A stretch of 32,335 nt of DNA from JBDUCV01 sp040003255 (GTDB taxonomy: Bacteria; Actinomycetota; Actinomycetes; Mycobacteriales; Jatrophihabitantaceae): NCBI GenBank assembly GCA_040003255.1, contig JBDUCV010000023.1, positions 1-32,335 on the forward strand. Reading direction: 5' to 3'. Under the pieces are notes generated by a model that had not been told where the DNA came from, did no database searches, and saw only the letters and a list, made by a program, of their open reading frames with translations. Each line of letters starts with the position of its first letter. The stretch's first letter is position 1. The position numbers were made by a program, and so were the translations under genes. Of this stretch, positions 1 through 7,552 are shown in pieces.

Positions 1-843
1 GGACTGCTTCGCCCCCGCCGGCCTCGCCGCAGTAAGGGTCGCGGATTCCCCAGGGGCTTCTCCTCGGCTGCGTTTGGCCGCGTCGACGGACGCCCGCAAC
101 GCCGCCATCAGGTCGACCACGTTGCCGCTGGGTGCGACCTCGGCGGCGGGGCCCTCGACGATCTCGCGGCCTTCGACCTTCGCGTCGATCACCTGCTGTA
201 GCGCGGCACGGTAGTCGTCGCTGTAGCGCTCGGGTTCGAAGTCACCCGACATGCTGGTGACGAGCGACTCGGCCATCGCCCGCTCCTGCGGACGCAGTTC
301 GACGTCCTGGTCGCGGAATGCGAAGCTTGGCTCGCGGACCTCGTCCGGCCAGATCATCGTCTCCATGACGATCACGCCGTCACGCACGCGCAGCGTCGCC
401 AGCTGCTCGCGGTTGCGGATCGCGACCTTGACCAGGCCGACCATGCCGCTGGATTCCAAAGCGTCGCGCAGCAACACGTAGGGCTTGACCGCCTGCTGCT
501 CGGGCTCGACGTAGTAGCTGCGGGCGAAGTAGATCGGGTCGACCTGTTCGAGCGGGACGAACTGCAAGACGTCCACCACGTGCGCCGTGGGCAACGGCAG
601 ATCGGCGAAGTCCTCGTCAGTCAAGATCACCGTCTCACCGTTCGGCAGCGCATAGCCCTTGGCGATGTCGCCGTAAGCCACTTCCTCGCCGTCTGCCTCG
701 GCGACCCGCTTGTAGCGGATCCGCGAGCCGTCGGTGCGGCGCACCTGGTGGAAGCTGACGTCGCGCTCCTCGGTGGCGGTGTACATCTTCACGCCGATGC
801 TCACCAGGCCGAAGGACACCGCGCCCTTCCAGATCGACCGCAT
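1..843 (-). CDS. ku: Ku, DNA end-binding protein (3' end beyond window)
   Basis: Bacterial Ku binds broken DNA ends as a ring and recruits LigD for non-homologous end joining. The frame starts with ATG at 843 and begins MRSIWKGAVSFGLVS, the typical bacterial Ku N-terminus. It continues with the family's features, including the poly-basic region after the beta-barrel core. A purine-rich site (GGGGAAGG in the minus-strand sense) lies just upstream and fixes the start. The frame is open to base 1, so 281 codons are visible; the usually lysine-rich C-terminal tail is largely missing. The gene is divergent from the LigD ligase gene, with 90 bases between the starts, which supports a dedicated end-joining locus. 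I see no clear promoter hexamers in that gap. The identification is firm; only the end is unknown. Confidence 0.95.
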   Translation of the reverse strand, partial: MRSIWKGAVSFGLVSIGVKMYTATEERDVSFHQVRRTDGSRIRYKRVAEADGEEVAYGDIAKGYALPNGETVILTDEDFADLPLPTAHVVDVLQFVPLEQVDPIYFARSYYVEPEQQAVKPYVLLRDALESSGMVGLVKVAIRNREQLATLRVRDGVIVMETMIWPDEVREPSFAFRDQDVELRPQERAMAESLVTSMSGDFEPERYSDDYRAALQQVIDAKVEGREIVEGPAAEVAPSGNVVDLMAALRASVDAAKRSRGEAPGESATLTAARPAGAKQS

Positions 844-933
844 CGCCTTCCCCGTTCAGTCGGTGGCTACTGGGACCATCATGGCGTGCCGGACCCGGAT
901 TGTCGGCCCACCGGCAGTAGGTGGCGCAGGATC

Positions 934-1866
934 ATGCACGTGCAGGCGATGCTCGCGACCGCCGCGGCGGCCCTGCCGCACGGGCCAGGGTGGTCATATG
1001 AGTTCAAGTGGGACGGCGTGCGGGCGATCATCGAGATCATCCGCGGGGAGCTGCGGATCCAAAGCCGCCGCGGAAACGACGTGAGTGTCGCCTACCCGGA
1101 ATTGGCTGTCCTGGCGGGTGACGTCGATGACGCAGTCGTCGACGGGGAGATCGTCGCGTTCGCCGACGGGCGCCCGTCCTTCGGGCTGCTGCAGACCCGG
1201 ATGCACGTGCGGGTCAAGGCCGACGCCGCCCGCCTGGCCGCCGAGGCCCCGGTGACGTTCATCGCGTTCGACGTGCTGCGTCTCTACGGGGTCGGGCTCA
1301 TCGACCGCCCGCTCACCGAGCGTCGCGCGACGCTCGAGCGGCTTGCCGCCGAACGGCAGGGGTGGACCGTGAGCCCGAATTTCGACGATGGCACGGCGAC
1401 CGCAGAAGCCGCCCGCGCGCATGGACTCGAAGGGGTGATCGCCAAACGGCTGGCCAGCCCTTACCGTCCCGGGGTGCGCAGTGCTGACTGGATCAAGGTG
1501 AAGTTCACCCAGCGCGCCGAGTTCGTCGTCGTTGGCTGGGAAGCCGACGCAGCGCGGCCGGACGTGCTCAGCTCGTTGTTGCTCGGCTACGTCGTGGACG
1601 ACAGGTTTCGCTTCGCCGGCAAGGTTGGCAGCGGACTGTCGCAACGAATTGCCGGGTCGCTGCTGCGCTCGCTCACGGTACGCCGCGACAGCCCGCTCGC
1701 GGACGCCCCCGCGCCGTCCCCCGGACGGATCCTCACCTGGACGCAGCCGCGGGTGGTCGTCGAGGTGAGCTACTCCGAGTGGGCGCGCGACGGCCGGTTG
1801 CGGCACGCCGTGTTCGTCGGCATCCGCACCGACAAAGAAGCGTCGGAGGTGACTCTGGATGGCTGA
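934..1866 (+). CDS. ligD: ATP-dependent DNA ligase, LigD ligase domain as a stand-alone protein
   Basis: This seals nicks during Ku-dependent end joining. The predicted protein has 310 residues. The adenylation domain holds motif I EFKWDGVR with nucleophile Lys25, DGE at 70-72, FIAFDVL near 109-115, EGVIAK at 166-171 and the WIKVKF motif V at 186-191. The OB-fold follows and ends in a YSEWARDG-type motif. I chose ATG 934 because AGGTGG stands nine bases upstream and the ligase core begins right after it. The frame stays open further upstream, but that part is antisense to Ku. ATG 949 is an alternative. No polymerase or 3'-phosphoesterase domain is attached, unlike mycobacterial LigD. The stop overlaps the start of the polymerase gene by eight bases, so the two halves are probably made together. 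Confidence 0.93.
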   Translation: MHVQAMLATAAAALPHGPGWSYEFKWDGVRAIIEIIRGELRIQSRRGNDVSVAYPELAVLAGDVDDAVVDGEIVAFADGRPSFGLLQTRMHVRVKADAARLAAEAPVTFIAFDVLRLYGVGLIDRPLTERRATLERLAAERQGWTVSPNFDDGTATAEAARAHGLEGVIAKRLASPYRPGVRSADWIKVKFTQRAEFVVVGWEADAARPDVLSSLLLGYVVDDRFRFAGKVGSGLSQRIAGSLLRSLTVRRDSPLADAPAPSPGRILTWTQPRVVVEVSYSEWARDGRLRHAVFVGIRTDKEASEVTLDG

Positions 1867-2779
1867 GCGAATACCGGTTCAGGTGGACGGCCGGCAGCTG
1901 TCGCTATCGAACCTCGACAAGGTGCTCTACCCCGAGACCGGCTTCACCAAAGGTGAGCTGATCGACTACTACACGCGGGTTGCACCGGTGCTGTTGCCGC
2001 ACCTAGCCGGGCGCGCATTGACGATCAAGCGCTATCCGAACGGGGTCGACGGGCCGTTCTTCTTCGAGAAGAACGCCGCGCGCGGGACGCCGCCCTGGGT
2101 GCGCACCGTCTCGTTGCCCGCCCCTGGCTCGACGAAGGATCGCGATCGAATCGACTACGTGGTAGTCGAGGAGCTGGCGACCTTGGTGTGGCTGGCAAAT
2201 CTCGCGGCGATCGAGCTGCACGTCCCGCAGTGGCGTCTTCCGCGCCGGGCCCGCAAGCCGCGCACCGACCTGATCGTGTTCGACCTCGACCCCGGGCCGC
2301 CCGCCGACATCGCAACCTGCTGTCAGGTGGCGCTGCTGCTGCGCGACGTATTGGTCGGCGACGGGTTGGCGCCGGTGCCAAAGACGTCCGGATCGAAGGG
2401 CATGCAGCTCTCCGCGCCAGTGCAGACCGACGACCTGGAGGCACCGTCGCGCTACGCACATGCCGTCGCGAGGCGACTGGAGGCTGAGCACCCCGAGCTG
2501 ATCGTCTCGCGGATGACCAAGAGCCTGCGGCCGGGCAAGGTGCTGGTCGACTGGAGTCAGAACAACCCGGCAAAGACCACCATCGCGCCGTACTCGCTGC
2601 GTGCCCGTCCGCTTCCCAGCGTCTCCACCCCGCTGAGTTGGGACGCCGTCGCCTCCGGGCCGCCGCTGGTGTTTACCGCGGCCGACGTACTTGCGCGGAT
2701 CGAGGCAACTGGCGACCTGTTCGCATCAACGCTCGACGACGCCCAGCGGGTAGCGGTGCCGGGGGCTACCGACGAGTAG
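1859..2779 (+). CDS. ligD: LigD polymerase domain (archaeo-eukaryotic primase type), stand-alone
   Basis: This 306-residue protein matches the LigD polymerase/primase module, which fills gaps with ribo- or deoxynucleotides and bridges ends during non-homologous end joining. Visible signatures are the N-terminal LSNLDKVLYPETGFTKGEL segment, the metal-binding FDLDPG motif (Asp142, Asp144), SGSKGMQL at 177-184 and DWSQN at 231-235 with the third carboxylate. The region that reads EFHPW in many fused LigD proteins reads ELHVPQW here (119-125). The conserved histidine (121) is kept, and I believe this variant belongs to the stand-alone branch. The start ATG 1859 lies inside the ligase gene's last codons (ATGGCTGA overlap), implying translational coupling. 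Confidence 0.94.
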   Translation: MAERIPVQVDGRQLSLSNLDKVLYPETGFTKGELIDYYTRVAPVLLPHLAGRALTIKRYPNGVDGPFFFEKNAARGTPPWVRTVSLPAPGSTKDRDRIDYVVVEELATLVWLANLAAIELHVPQWRLPRRARKPRTDLIVFDLDPGPPADIATCCQVALLLRDVLVGDGLAPVPKTSGSKGMQLSAPVQTDDLEAPSRYAHAVARRLEAEHPELIVSRMTKSLRPGKVLVDWSQNNPAKTTIAPYSLRARPLPSVSTPLSWDAVASGPPLVFTAADVLARIEATGDLFASTLDDAQRVAVPGATDE

Positions 2780-2806
2780 GCTCCCGGCTGCCGGAAGGAG
2801 AACACC

Positions 2807-3463
2807 GTGACAAAGTCGGTCGACTCCATGCGCGGCGGGCGGCTGCCCCGGTCGGTGCGCCGACAGCAGTTGCTCGCCGCCGCGCAGGAGGTGTTCGTCG
2901 CGAATGGCTACCACGCGGCGGCGATGGACGACATTGCCGAGCGGGCGGGCGTGTCAAAGCCGGTGCTCTACCAGCACTTCCCCGGCAAGCTCGACCTGTA
3001 CCTCGCCCTGATCGATGCCCAAGCCGACGCGCTCGTCGCCGGGATCACCGAGGCGCTGGGCCGCACCGAGGACAACCAGGAGCGCATGCATGGCGTGCTG
3101 TCGGCGTACTTCGACTTCATCGACGGGACCGCGGGGAGCGCCCCGGGCGCGTTCCGGCTGATCTTCGAGACCGATCTCGGCAACGATCCCGCCGTGCGCG
3201 AACGGGTCGAAGGCTTCGAGCGTTCGATCATGCACGCGGTAGCCGACACGGTTGCCGCCGACACCGGCCTGGGCCGCGCGCATGCCGAACTGCTGGCAGT
3301 GGCGTTGGCAGGTGCGGCGCAGGTCGTCGCGCGGTGGTGGCTCGGCAACGACCGTCCGGTGGCCAAGGCCGATGCGGTGCGGCTGATCGAGACCCTGCAG
3401 TGGCGCGGGCTGTCGGCGTTCCCGCTGTTCGCCGACCAAGCAGCCGAACCGGTCGTTCGCTGA
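2807..3463 (+). CDS. TetR-family transcriptional regulator (Rv3208-like)
   Basis: A 218-residue TetR/AcrR-type repressor. The N-terminal helix-turn-helix (about residues 15-62) has the pattern RRQQLLAAAQEVFVANGY, then DDIAERAGVSKPVLYQHFP. The C-terminal ligand-binding and dimer domain is all-helical. The start is GTG 2807, with a strong GGAAGGAG site at 2792-2799. Followed by a DUF3107 gene, it corresponds in position to M. tuberculosis Rv3208. The ligand is unknown. A 14-base perfect palindrome between this gene and the next is a candidate operator. The stop of the upstream polymerase gene overlaps TAGGCT (2777-2782), which could serve as a -10 for this gene; that is inference. Confidence 0.92.
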   Translation: MTKSVDSMRGGRLPRSVRRQQLLAAAQEVFVANGYHAAAMDDIAERAGVSKPVLYQHFPGKLDLYLALIDAQADALVAGITEALGRTEDNQERMHGVLSAYFDFIDGTAGSAPGAFRLIFETDLGNDPAVRERVEGFERSIMHAVADTVAADTGLGRAHAELLAVALAGAAQVVARWWLGNDRPVAKADAVRLIETLQWRGLSAFPLFADQAAEPVVR

Positions 3464-3489
3464 CGGCAGACCTGCCGAGCCAGTAACAC

Positions 3490-3503
3490 GTCGAGCGCTC
3501 GAC
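3490..3503. promoter_or_regulatory. Perfect 14-base palindrome, candidate TetR operator
   Basis: GTCGAGCGCTCGAC is its own reverse complement. It sits between the TetR gene and the DUF3107 gene and directly abuts TAGCGT (3504-3509), a possible -10 hexamer. A wider inverted repeat, ACACGTC (3486-3492) and GACGTGT (3511-3517), brackets it. A repressor bound here would cover the promoter. The assignment to the neighbouring TetR protein is inference. Confidence 0.5.
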
Positions 3504-3545
3504 TAGCGTGGACGTGTCCTATCGCATCGACGCAGGAGGCCCCGC

Positions 3546-3773
3546 GTGGAGGTCAAGATCGGCGTGCTGCACACGCCGCGCGAGATCGTCATCGAGAGCT
3601 CGCAGACCCCGGACGAGGTGCAGGCGCTGGTGACATCCGCGCTCAAGAGCGTCGACGGCTCGCTGTCGCTCAGCGACGAGAAGGGCCGCAAGGTGATCGT
3701 GCCCGCCAACCTGGTGGCCTATGTCGAGATTGCCCAGTCCGACGGCCGCCGGGTGGGCTTCGCTGGCGGCTGA
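3546..3773 (+). CDS. DUF3107 family protein (Rv3208A/TB9.4-like)
   Basis: A 75-residue cytoplasmic protein of the actinobacterial DUF3107 family. It begins MEVKIGVLHTPREIVIESSQ, followed by the conserved TPDEVQALVTSAL and LSDEKGRKVIVPA segments. Its length is normal for the family. The start is GTG 3546 with a GCAGGAGG site at 3531-3538. The function is unknown. It is almost always found beside the TetR gene upstream, as here. A possible promoter (TAGCGT, 3504-3509) with an adjoining palindrome suggests it is controlled separately from the TetR gene. Degenerate direct repeats start at its stop codon. Confidence 0.9.
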   Translation: MEVKIGVLHTPREIVIESSQTPDEVQALVTSALKSVDGSLSLSDEKGRKVIVPANLVAYVEIAQSDGRRVGFAGG

Positions 3774-3833
3774 ACCGGATGGGTCCACTGAACCGGACGG
3801 GCGCCCAGCCGAACGGGCTCAGCTGGACAGGCC
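3770..3833. repeat. Degenerate ~18-base direct repeats after the DUF3107 stop
   Basis: CTGAACCGGATGGGTCCA (3770-3787) is followed directly by CTGAACCGGACGGGCGCC (3788-3805), with 13-14 of 18 bases the same. Weaker copies follow (AGCCGAACGGGCTC, then CTGGACAGG). The block fills the gap between the convergent DUF3107 and ferritin-like genes and runs into the end of the latter. CCAGC and GCTGG in it can pair, so a weak terminator is possible. Confidence 0.5.
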
Positions 3834-4463
3834 GAGAATGGCCATTCGTTCCTCGTGCTTGTCGGTGATCCGGCGAATCAGCGCCGCGACGCCGGTGACG
3901 TCGCCAGTGCCACGAACAAGCAACTCGGTCAGCGCGTCGCGCTCGGCCAGGACGTGCTGGGTCTGGCTGATCGCCTCGCCGACCAACCGGCGCCCCCACA
4001 ACGACAGCCGCCCGGCGAGCACCGGCTCGGCGGCGATCGCCGAGCGCACCTCGCGGACCGCAAACGCCGCACTTCCCGCGTCCGAGAGCACGTCGATGAT
4101 CAACTCGCGGGTTGACGGGTCGACGAACTCAGCGATCTCGCGGTAGAAATCGGCGGCCATGCCGTCGCCCACGTACGCCTTGACCAAGCCCTCCAACCAG
4201 GTCGACGGCGCCGTCGTCGAATGAAAGGCCTCGAGCGCCGGGACGAACGGTGCCATCGCGTCCCGCGGCTCGGCGCCCAGCGCCACCAGCCTGTCGGCCA
4301 ACCGCCGGAAATGCCCGATCTCAGTTGCCGCCATCTCCGCGAGAGCGGCTCGCCCATCGAGGGTCGGCGCCATCCGGGCATCGTCGGCGAGCCGGTCGAA
4401 GGCGGTCAGCTCGCCATAGGCCAGCGCGCCCAGCAGGTCAACTAGCGCAGCATCGTCGGGCAC
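3819..4463 (-). CDS. Ferritin-like fold protein (tRNA-hydroxylase MiaE-like family, Rv3210c-like)
   Basis: A 214-residue all-helical protein with carboxylate and histidine ligands spaced as in ferritin-like di-iron proteins: YGELTAF (Glu18), MAATEIGHF (Glu48-x-x-His51) and a second pair of helices with VGDGMAADFYREI. Actinobacterial members are annotated as ferritin-like or tRNA-(ms2io6A)-hydroxylase-like; the substrate is not established. Its place beside an RhlE-type helicase matches M. tuberculosis Rv3210c-Rv3211. The frame is open far upstream, but homology begins at PDDAALVDLLG, so I chose GTG 4463. There is no ribosome-binding site. Instead TACCCT ends exactly six bases before the GTG, which predicts a leaderless message. 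Confidence 0.85.
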   Translation of the reverse strand: MPDDAALVDLLGALAYGELTAFDRLADDARMAPTLDGRAALAEMAATEIGHFRRLADRLVALGAEPRDAMAPFVPALEAFHSTTAPSTWLEGLVKAYVGDGMAADFYREIAEFVDPSTRELIIDVLSDAGSAAFAVREVRSAIAAEPVLAGRLSLWGRRLVGEAISQTQHVLAERDALTELLVRGTGDVTGVAALIRRITDKHEERMAILGLSS

Positions 4464-4469
4464 CGGCGC

Positions 4470-4475
4470 AGGGTA
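4470..4475 (-). promoter_or_regulatory. -10 element of a predicted leaderless promoter (ferritin-like gene)
   Basis: In the minus-strand sense TACCCT is followed by six bases and then GTG 4463. This places transcription start at the start codon. It fits the TANNNT consensus of actinobacterial sigma-70 promoters. No -35 is evident. Confidence 0.5.
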
Positions 4476-4643
4476 GCGTCTGCCGCCAGCTAGACTGGCC
4501 AAACTGCCGCGAATTCTCGCAGCAGCGCATCCCCGCGTTGACCGCTTTAGACTCACGGTTGCCGACGGGGCGCCTCCCCGCAGCTGTGGTCGCAGGCGCC
4601 CGGACGGATCCAGCTGGTCGGCGCACCGACAGCAAGGACGTCC

Positions 4644-6266
4644 ATGACCGAGAGTTTCACCACGATCCCCGCAGCCCAAGGCGAGCTTCAACCCGAGGTG
4701 CAACCCGCGCCGCTGGCGGCCCGGGCCACAGTTCGTGACGACAGCCCCGCGTTTGCCGATTTCGCCGTTCGGCCCGAAATCGTCGCTGCCCTTGAAGCGG
4801 CCGGCATCACCCGCACCTTCGCCATCCAGGAACTGACACTGCCCATCGCACTGGCCGGTCGGGACCTGATCGGCCAGGCGCGCACGGGGACTGGCAAGAC
4901 GCTGGGCTTCGGCGTCCCGCTGCTGAATCGGATCACGGTTCCGGGCGGCAAGGGCGCGGCGCCGCAGGCGCTGGTCGTCGCCCCCACCCGCGAACTCGCC
5001 GTCCAGGTGTCCGGTGACCTGGCCTCCGCGGGCAAGCAGCTCGGCGCACGGGTGCTCACCATCTACGGAGGCCGCGCATACGAACCGCAGATCGAGGTCC
5101 TGCGTCGCGGCACCGACGTCGTCGTCGGGACGCCGGGACGGCTACTCGACCTCGCCCAGCAGGGCCACCTCGTCCTCGGCGGCGTCTCGATCCTCGTCCT
5201 GGACGAAGCTGACGAGATGCTCGACCTGGGCTTCCTCCCCGACATCGAAAAGCTGCTCGCCGCGCTGCCCACCCAGCGCCAGACGATGCTGTTTTCGGCG
5301 ACAATGCCCGGGCCGATCGTCGCCCTGGCCCGCAAATTCCTCAATCAGCCGGTGCAGATCCGCGCCGAGCACAGCACCGACAATGCGCCGGCGATCGAGC
5401 ACGTCGACCAGTTCGCATACCGGGCGCACGCCATGGACAAGACCGAGCTGCTTGCCCGCGTGCTTCAGGCGCGTGGGCGTGGCCTGACAATGATCTTCAC
5501 CCGCACCAAGCGCACCGCGCAGAAGGTTGCCGACGACCTGCTCGAACGCGGGTTCGCCGCCGCCGCCGTGCACGGTGACCTTGGGCAGGGAGCGCGCGAG
5601 CAGGCGCTTCGGGCGTTTCGTTCCGGCAAGGTCGACGTGCTCGTGGCCACCGACGTCGCCGCTCGCGGGCTGGATGTCGAGGGGGTGACGCACGTTATCA
5701 ACTATCAGGCTCCCGAGGACGAGAAGAACTACGTCCACCGCATCGGCCGCACCGCTCGGGCCGGCGCGTCCGGTACCGCGATCACCCTCGTCGACTGGGA
5801 CGACATTCCCCGTTGGAAGCTGATCTGCGACGTCCTGCAGTTGCCGTTTCACGCGCCGCCGGAAACCTACTCGACCTCCGAGCACCTCTACCTCGAACTC
5901 GACATCCCCACCGATGCGGGCTCGACGCTTCCGCGGGCCAAGCGCACCCGCGCCGGATTGGGCGCCGAACAGGTCGAGGACCTCGGCGGGCGCGACTCCA
6001 AGCGGGCGACGGCCGCCCGTGCCACGACGCCGGGACGTGCTGCCCGACCCAGCCGGCCGGCCAGCACGCGCAGCCGTCGCCGCACTCGAGCCGGCGAGCC
6101 CGTGTCCGGCGAAGCAGAGCGCACCGTCGCCGGGCCCGCCGCTGGGGCTGCCGGCGCTGATTCCGACCGGGTGAACGGCCAGAGCCGGCCGCGGCGTCGC
6201 CGCCGCCGCGGTGGCCAGGGACGCGAGGCTGGCGATGCCGCCGGTGCCTCCCCCGCTGCTGAGTGA
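4644..6266 (+). CDS. rhlE: DEAD-box ATP-dependent RNA helicase, RhlE type
   Basis: A 540-residue RNA helicase that remodels RNA duplexes or RNA-protein complexes. Motifs in order: Q motif with Gln62, ARTGTGKT (79-86), PTRELA (114-119), TPGR (163-166), VLDEADEMLDLGF with DEAD at 187-190, SAT 218-220, IFTRTKRTA (284-292), ATDVAARGLDV (335-345) and HRIGRTAR (365-372). The C-terminal tail of about 140 residues is rich in Arg, Ala and Gly, probably disordered and RNA-binding. ATG 4644 has AAGGA upstream. The 180-base gap to the divergent ferritin-like gene contains TAGACT (4548-4553), a possible -10 with no good -35. It corresponds to Rv3211 in position and heads a plus-strand run reaching to 9690. 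Confidence 0.95.
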   Translation: MTESFTTIPAAQGELQPEVQPAPLAARATVRDDSPAFADFAVRPEIVAALEAAGITRTFAIQELTLPIALAGRDLIGQARTGTGKTLGFGVPLLNRITVPGGKGAAPQALVVAPTRELAVQVSGDLASAGKQLGARVLTIYGGRAYEPQIEVLRRGTDVVVGTPGRLLDLAQQGHLVLGGVSILVLDEADEMLDLGFLPDIEKLLAALPTQRQTMLFSATMPGPIVALARKFLNQPVQIRAEHSTDNAPAIEHVDQFAYRAHAMDKTELLARVLQARGRGLTMIFTRTKRTAQKVADDLLERGFAAAAVHGDLGQGAREQALRAFRSGKVDVLVATDVAARGLDVEGVTHVINYQAPEDEKNYVHRIGRTARAGASGTAITLVDWDDIPRWKLICDVLQLPFHAPPETYSTSEHLYLELDIPTDAGSTLPRAKRTRAGLGAEQVEDLGGRDSKRATAARATTPGRAARPSRPASTRSRRRTRAGEPVSGEAERTVAGPAAGAAGADSDRVNGQSRPRRRRRRGGQGREAGDAAGASPAAE

Positions 6267-6295
6267 GCACAGCGCGATAGGTCAGGATTGATCAC

Positions 6296-7552
6296 GTGAC
6301 GGTCGAGCAGCGGGACACGGAGGAGCCCGGGCCGGCCCCGCACACCGGGCTCGAACGGCATGTGAGCGCCATGCGGCGGCAACGCCGGTCATACCTTGCT
6401 GTACTCGCCGCTCTGCTGCTCACGACCGCGGTGATCGTCGCTGTCGTGTGGTCGCGCAGCGAGGTCATGCACGCCCAGCTGCGGACGGCCGCGACGCCGG
6501 CCCCGACCGTCCTGTCGGGAACTCTGTCCGAGGCGCCCCGGCAAACCTGGCAGAGCAGCGACACCACGGCGCTCGGTGCGCCGCTCGCCGAAGGCACCGT
6601 GGTGACCTACTCGGCGCACACGGTGAACGGCCGGGACGCGCGGACCGGTGCCGTCGCCTGGAGCTACACCAGGACCGATCGCACCGTGTGCAGCGTGGCC
6701 CAAGTGCACGACCGCACGATCGCACTGTTCGAGCGCGGCGGCAGCTGCGACGAGGCCAGCGCGTTCGCCAGCTCCACCGGCGCGCGAGCATGGCAGCGGA
6801 CCTTCCATAACGAGGGCAAGAACATCAGCGGAACCGTGCAGCTGGTATCGGCGAGCGACGGCGTGTTCGTCGTCGGCGATGCAGCGATCTACTACGTCCG
6901 AGCCAACGAGGGCTACGACTTCTGGAGCTTCAGGCAGCCGAAGGGTTGCCACACCCGCGATGCGGCGTTCGGAACGGCTGGCGCGTTGATCGGACAGCGA
7001 TGCACGGACGGGGATCATCTCCTGCTGCGCGACCGCTATGCCAACGACGACGATCAGAACAAGAACACCAAGTGGCGCATCGACGCCGGCGCCATCCCGA
7101 TCGCTGCCGACAGCTTCGTGGCCGCGCTCGACCCCGCCAGCGGCGAGCTGCTCAGCTACGACCCGGGCAAAGGGTCCGTCCGCGCCCGCACCACGCTGCA
7201 GCCCCGCCCGTCGCTCACCGGTCCAGTGCTGCAGAGTCCCACCGTCACCGCGGAACTGGTCTGGATCGGCGGTACCTGCTACGCGATCGCCAACTCCGGC
7301 GCCTCCATCCTCTGGTCGGCAACATTGGCGACGCTGCCGACGGTCACCCCGACGGCATTCGGTGCCGGCCAGGTTGACTTGAATACGGCGCTGGTGATCG
7401 TCCCGGCGGCAACCGGCGTCGACCTACTCGACGGCCGCACCGGCGCGGTGCGAACCCGGTACCGCCTCGCTCCCCCGCCGCCCGCGAGCCGGGTCGTCGC
7501 GTTCGGCACCGGCTTCTTGCTCGCCGGCCCGTCCACCGTGGTCTATCAATGA
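6296..7552 (+). CDS. Membrane-anchored PQQ-like beta-propeller protein (Rv3212-like)
   Basis: A 418-residue protein with a short Arg-rich cytoplasmic N-terminus, one transmembrane helix at about 33-53 and a large extracytoplasmic domain. The domain has repeated blades of the form VVTYSAHTVNGRDARTGAVAW, ASSTGARAW, AALDPASGELLSYDPG and LLDGRTGAV, as in PQQ-binding-like propellers. I see no enzyme active site, so a scaffolding or binding role at the outer face of the membrane is more likely than catalysis. The start is GTG 6296 with AGGATT upstream. The gene is 29 bases after the helicase, the same order as Rv3211-Rv3212, and its stop overlaps the next start (ATGA). Confidence 0.82.
   Translation: MTVEQRDTEEPGPAPHTGLERHVSAMRRQRRSYLAVLAALLLTTAVIVAVVWSRSEVMHAQLRTAATPAPTVLSGTLSEAPRQTWQSSDTTALGAPLAEGTVVTYSAHTVNGRDARTGAVAWSYTRTDRTVCSVAQVHDRTIALFERGGSCDEASAFASSTGARAWQRTFHNEGKNISGTVQLVSASDGVFVVGDAAIYYVRANEGYDFWSFRQPKGCHTRDAAFGTAGALIGQRCTDGDHLLLRDRYANDDDQNKNTKWRIDAGAIPIAADSFVAALDPASGELLSYDPGKGSVRARTTLQPRPSLTGPVLQSPTVTAELVWIGGTCYAIANSGASILWSATLATLPTVTPTAFGAGQVDLNTALVIVPAATGVDLLDGRTGAVRTRYRLAPPPPASRVVAFGTGFLLAGPSTVVYQ

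Noticed and set aside
994..1806. Long open frame of 270 codons on the minus strand inside the LigD ligase gene
   Set aside because: It is antisense to a gene with all ligase motifs, its translation has no recognisable domain, and such frames are expected in high-GC DNA.
5142..5885. 247-codon open frame antisense to the DEAD-box helicase
   Set aside because: The translation is rich in Arg, Gly and Val without a domain, and the sense frame carries all helicase motifs.
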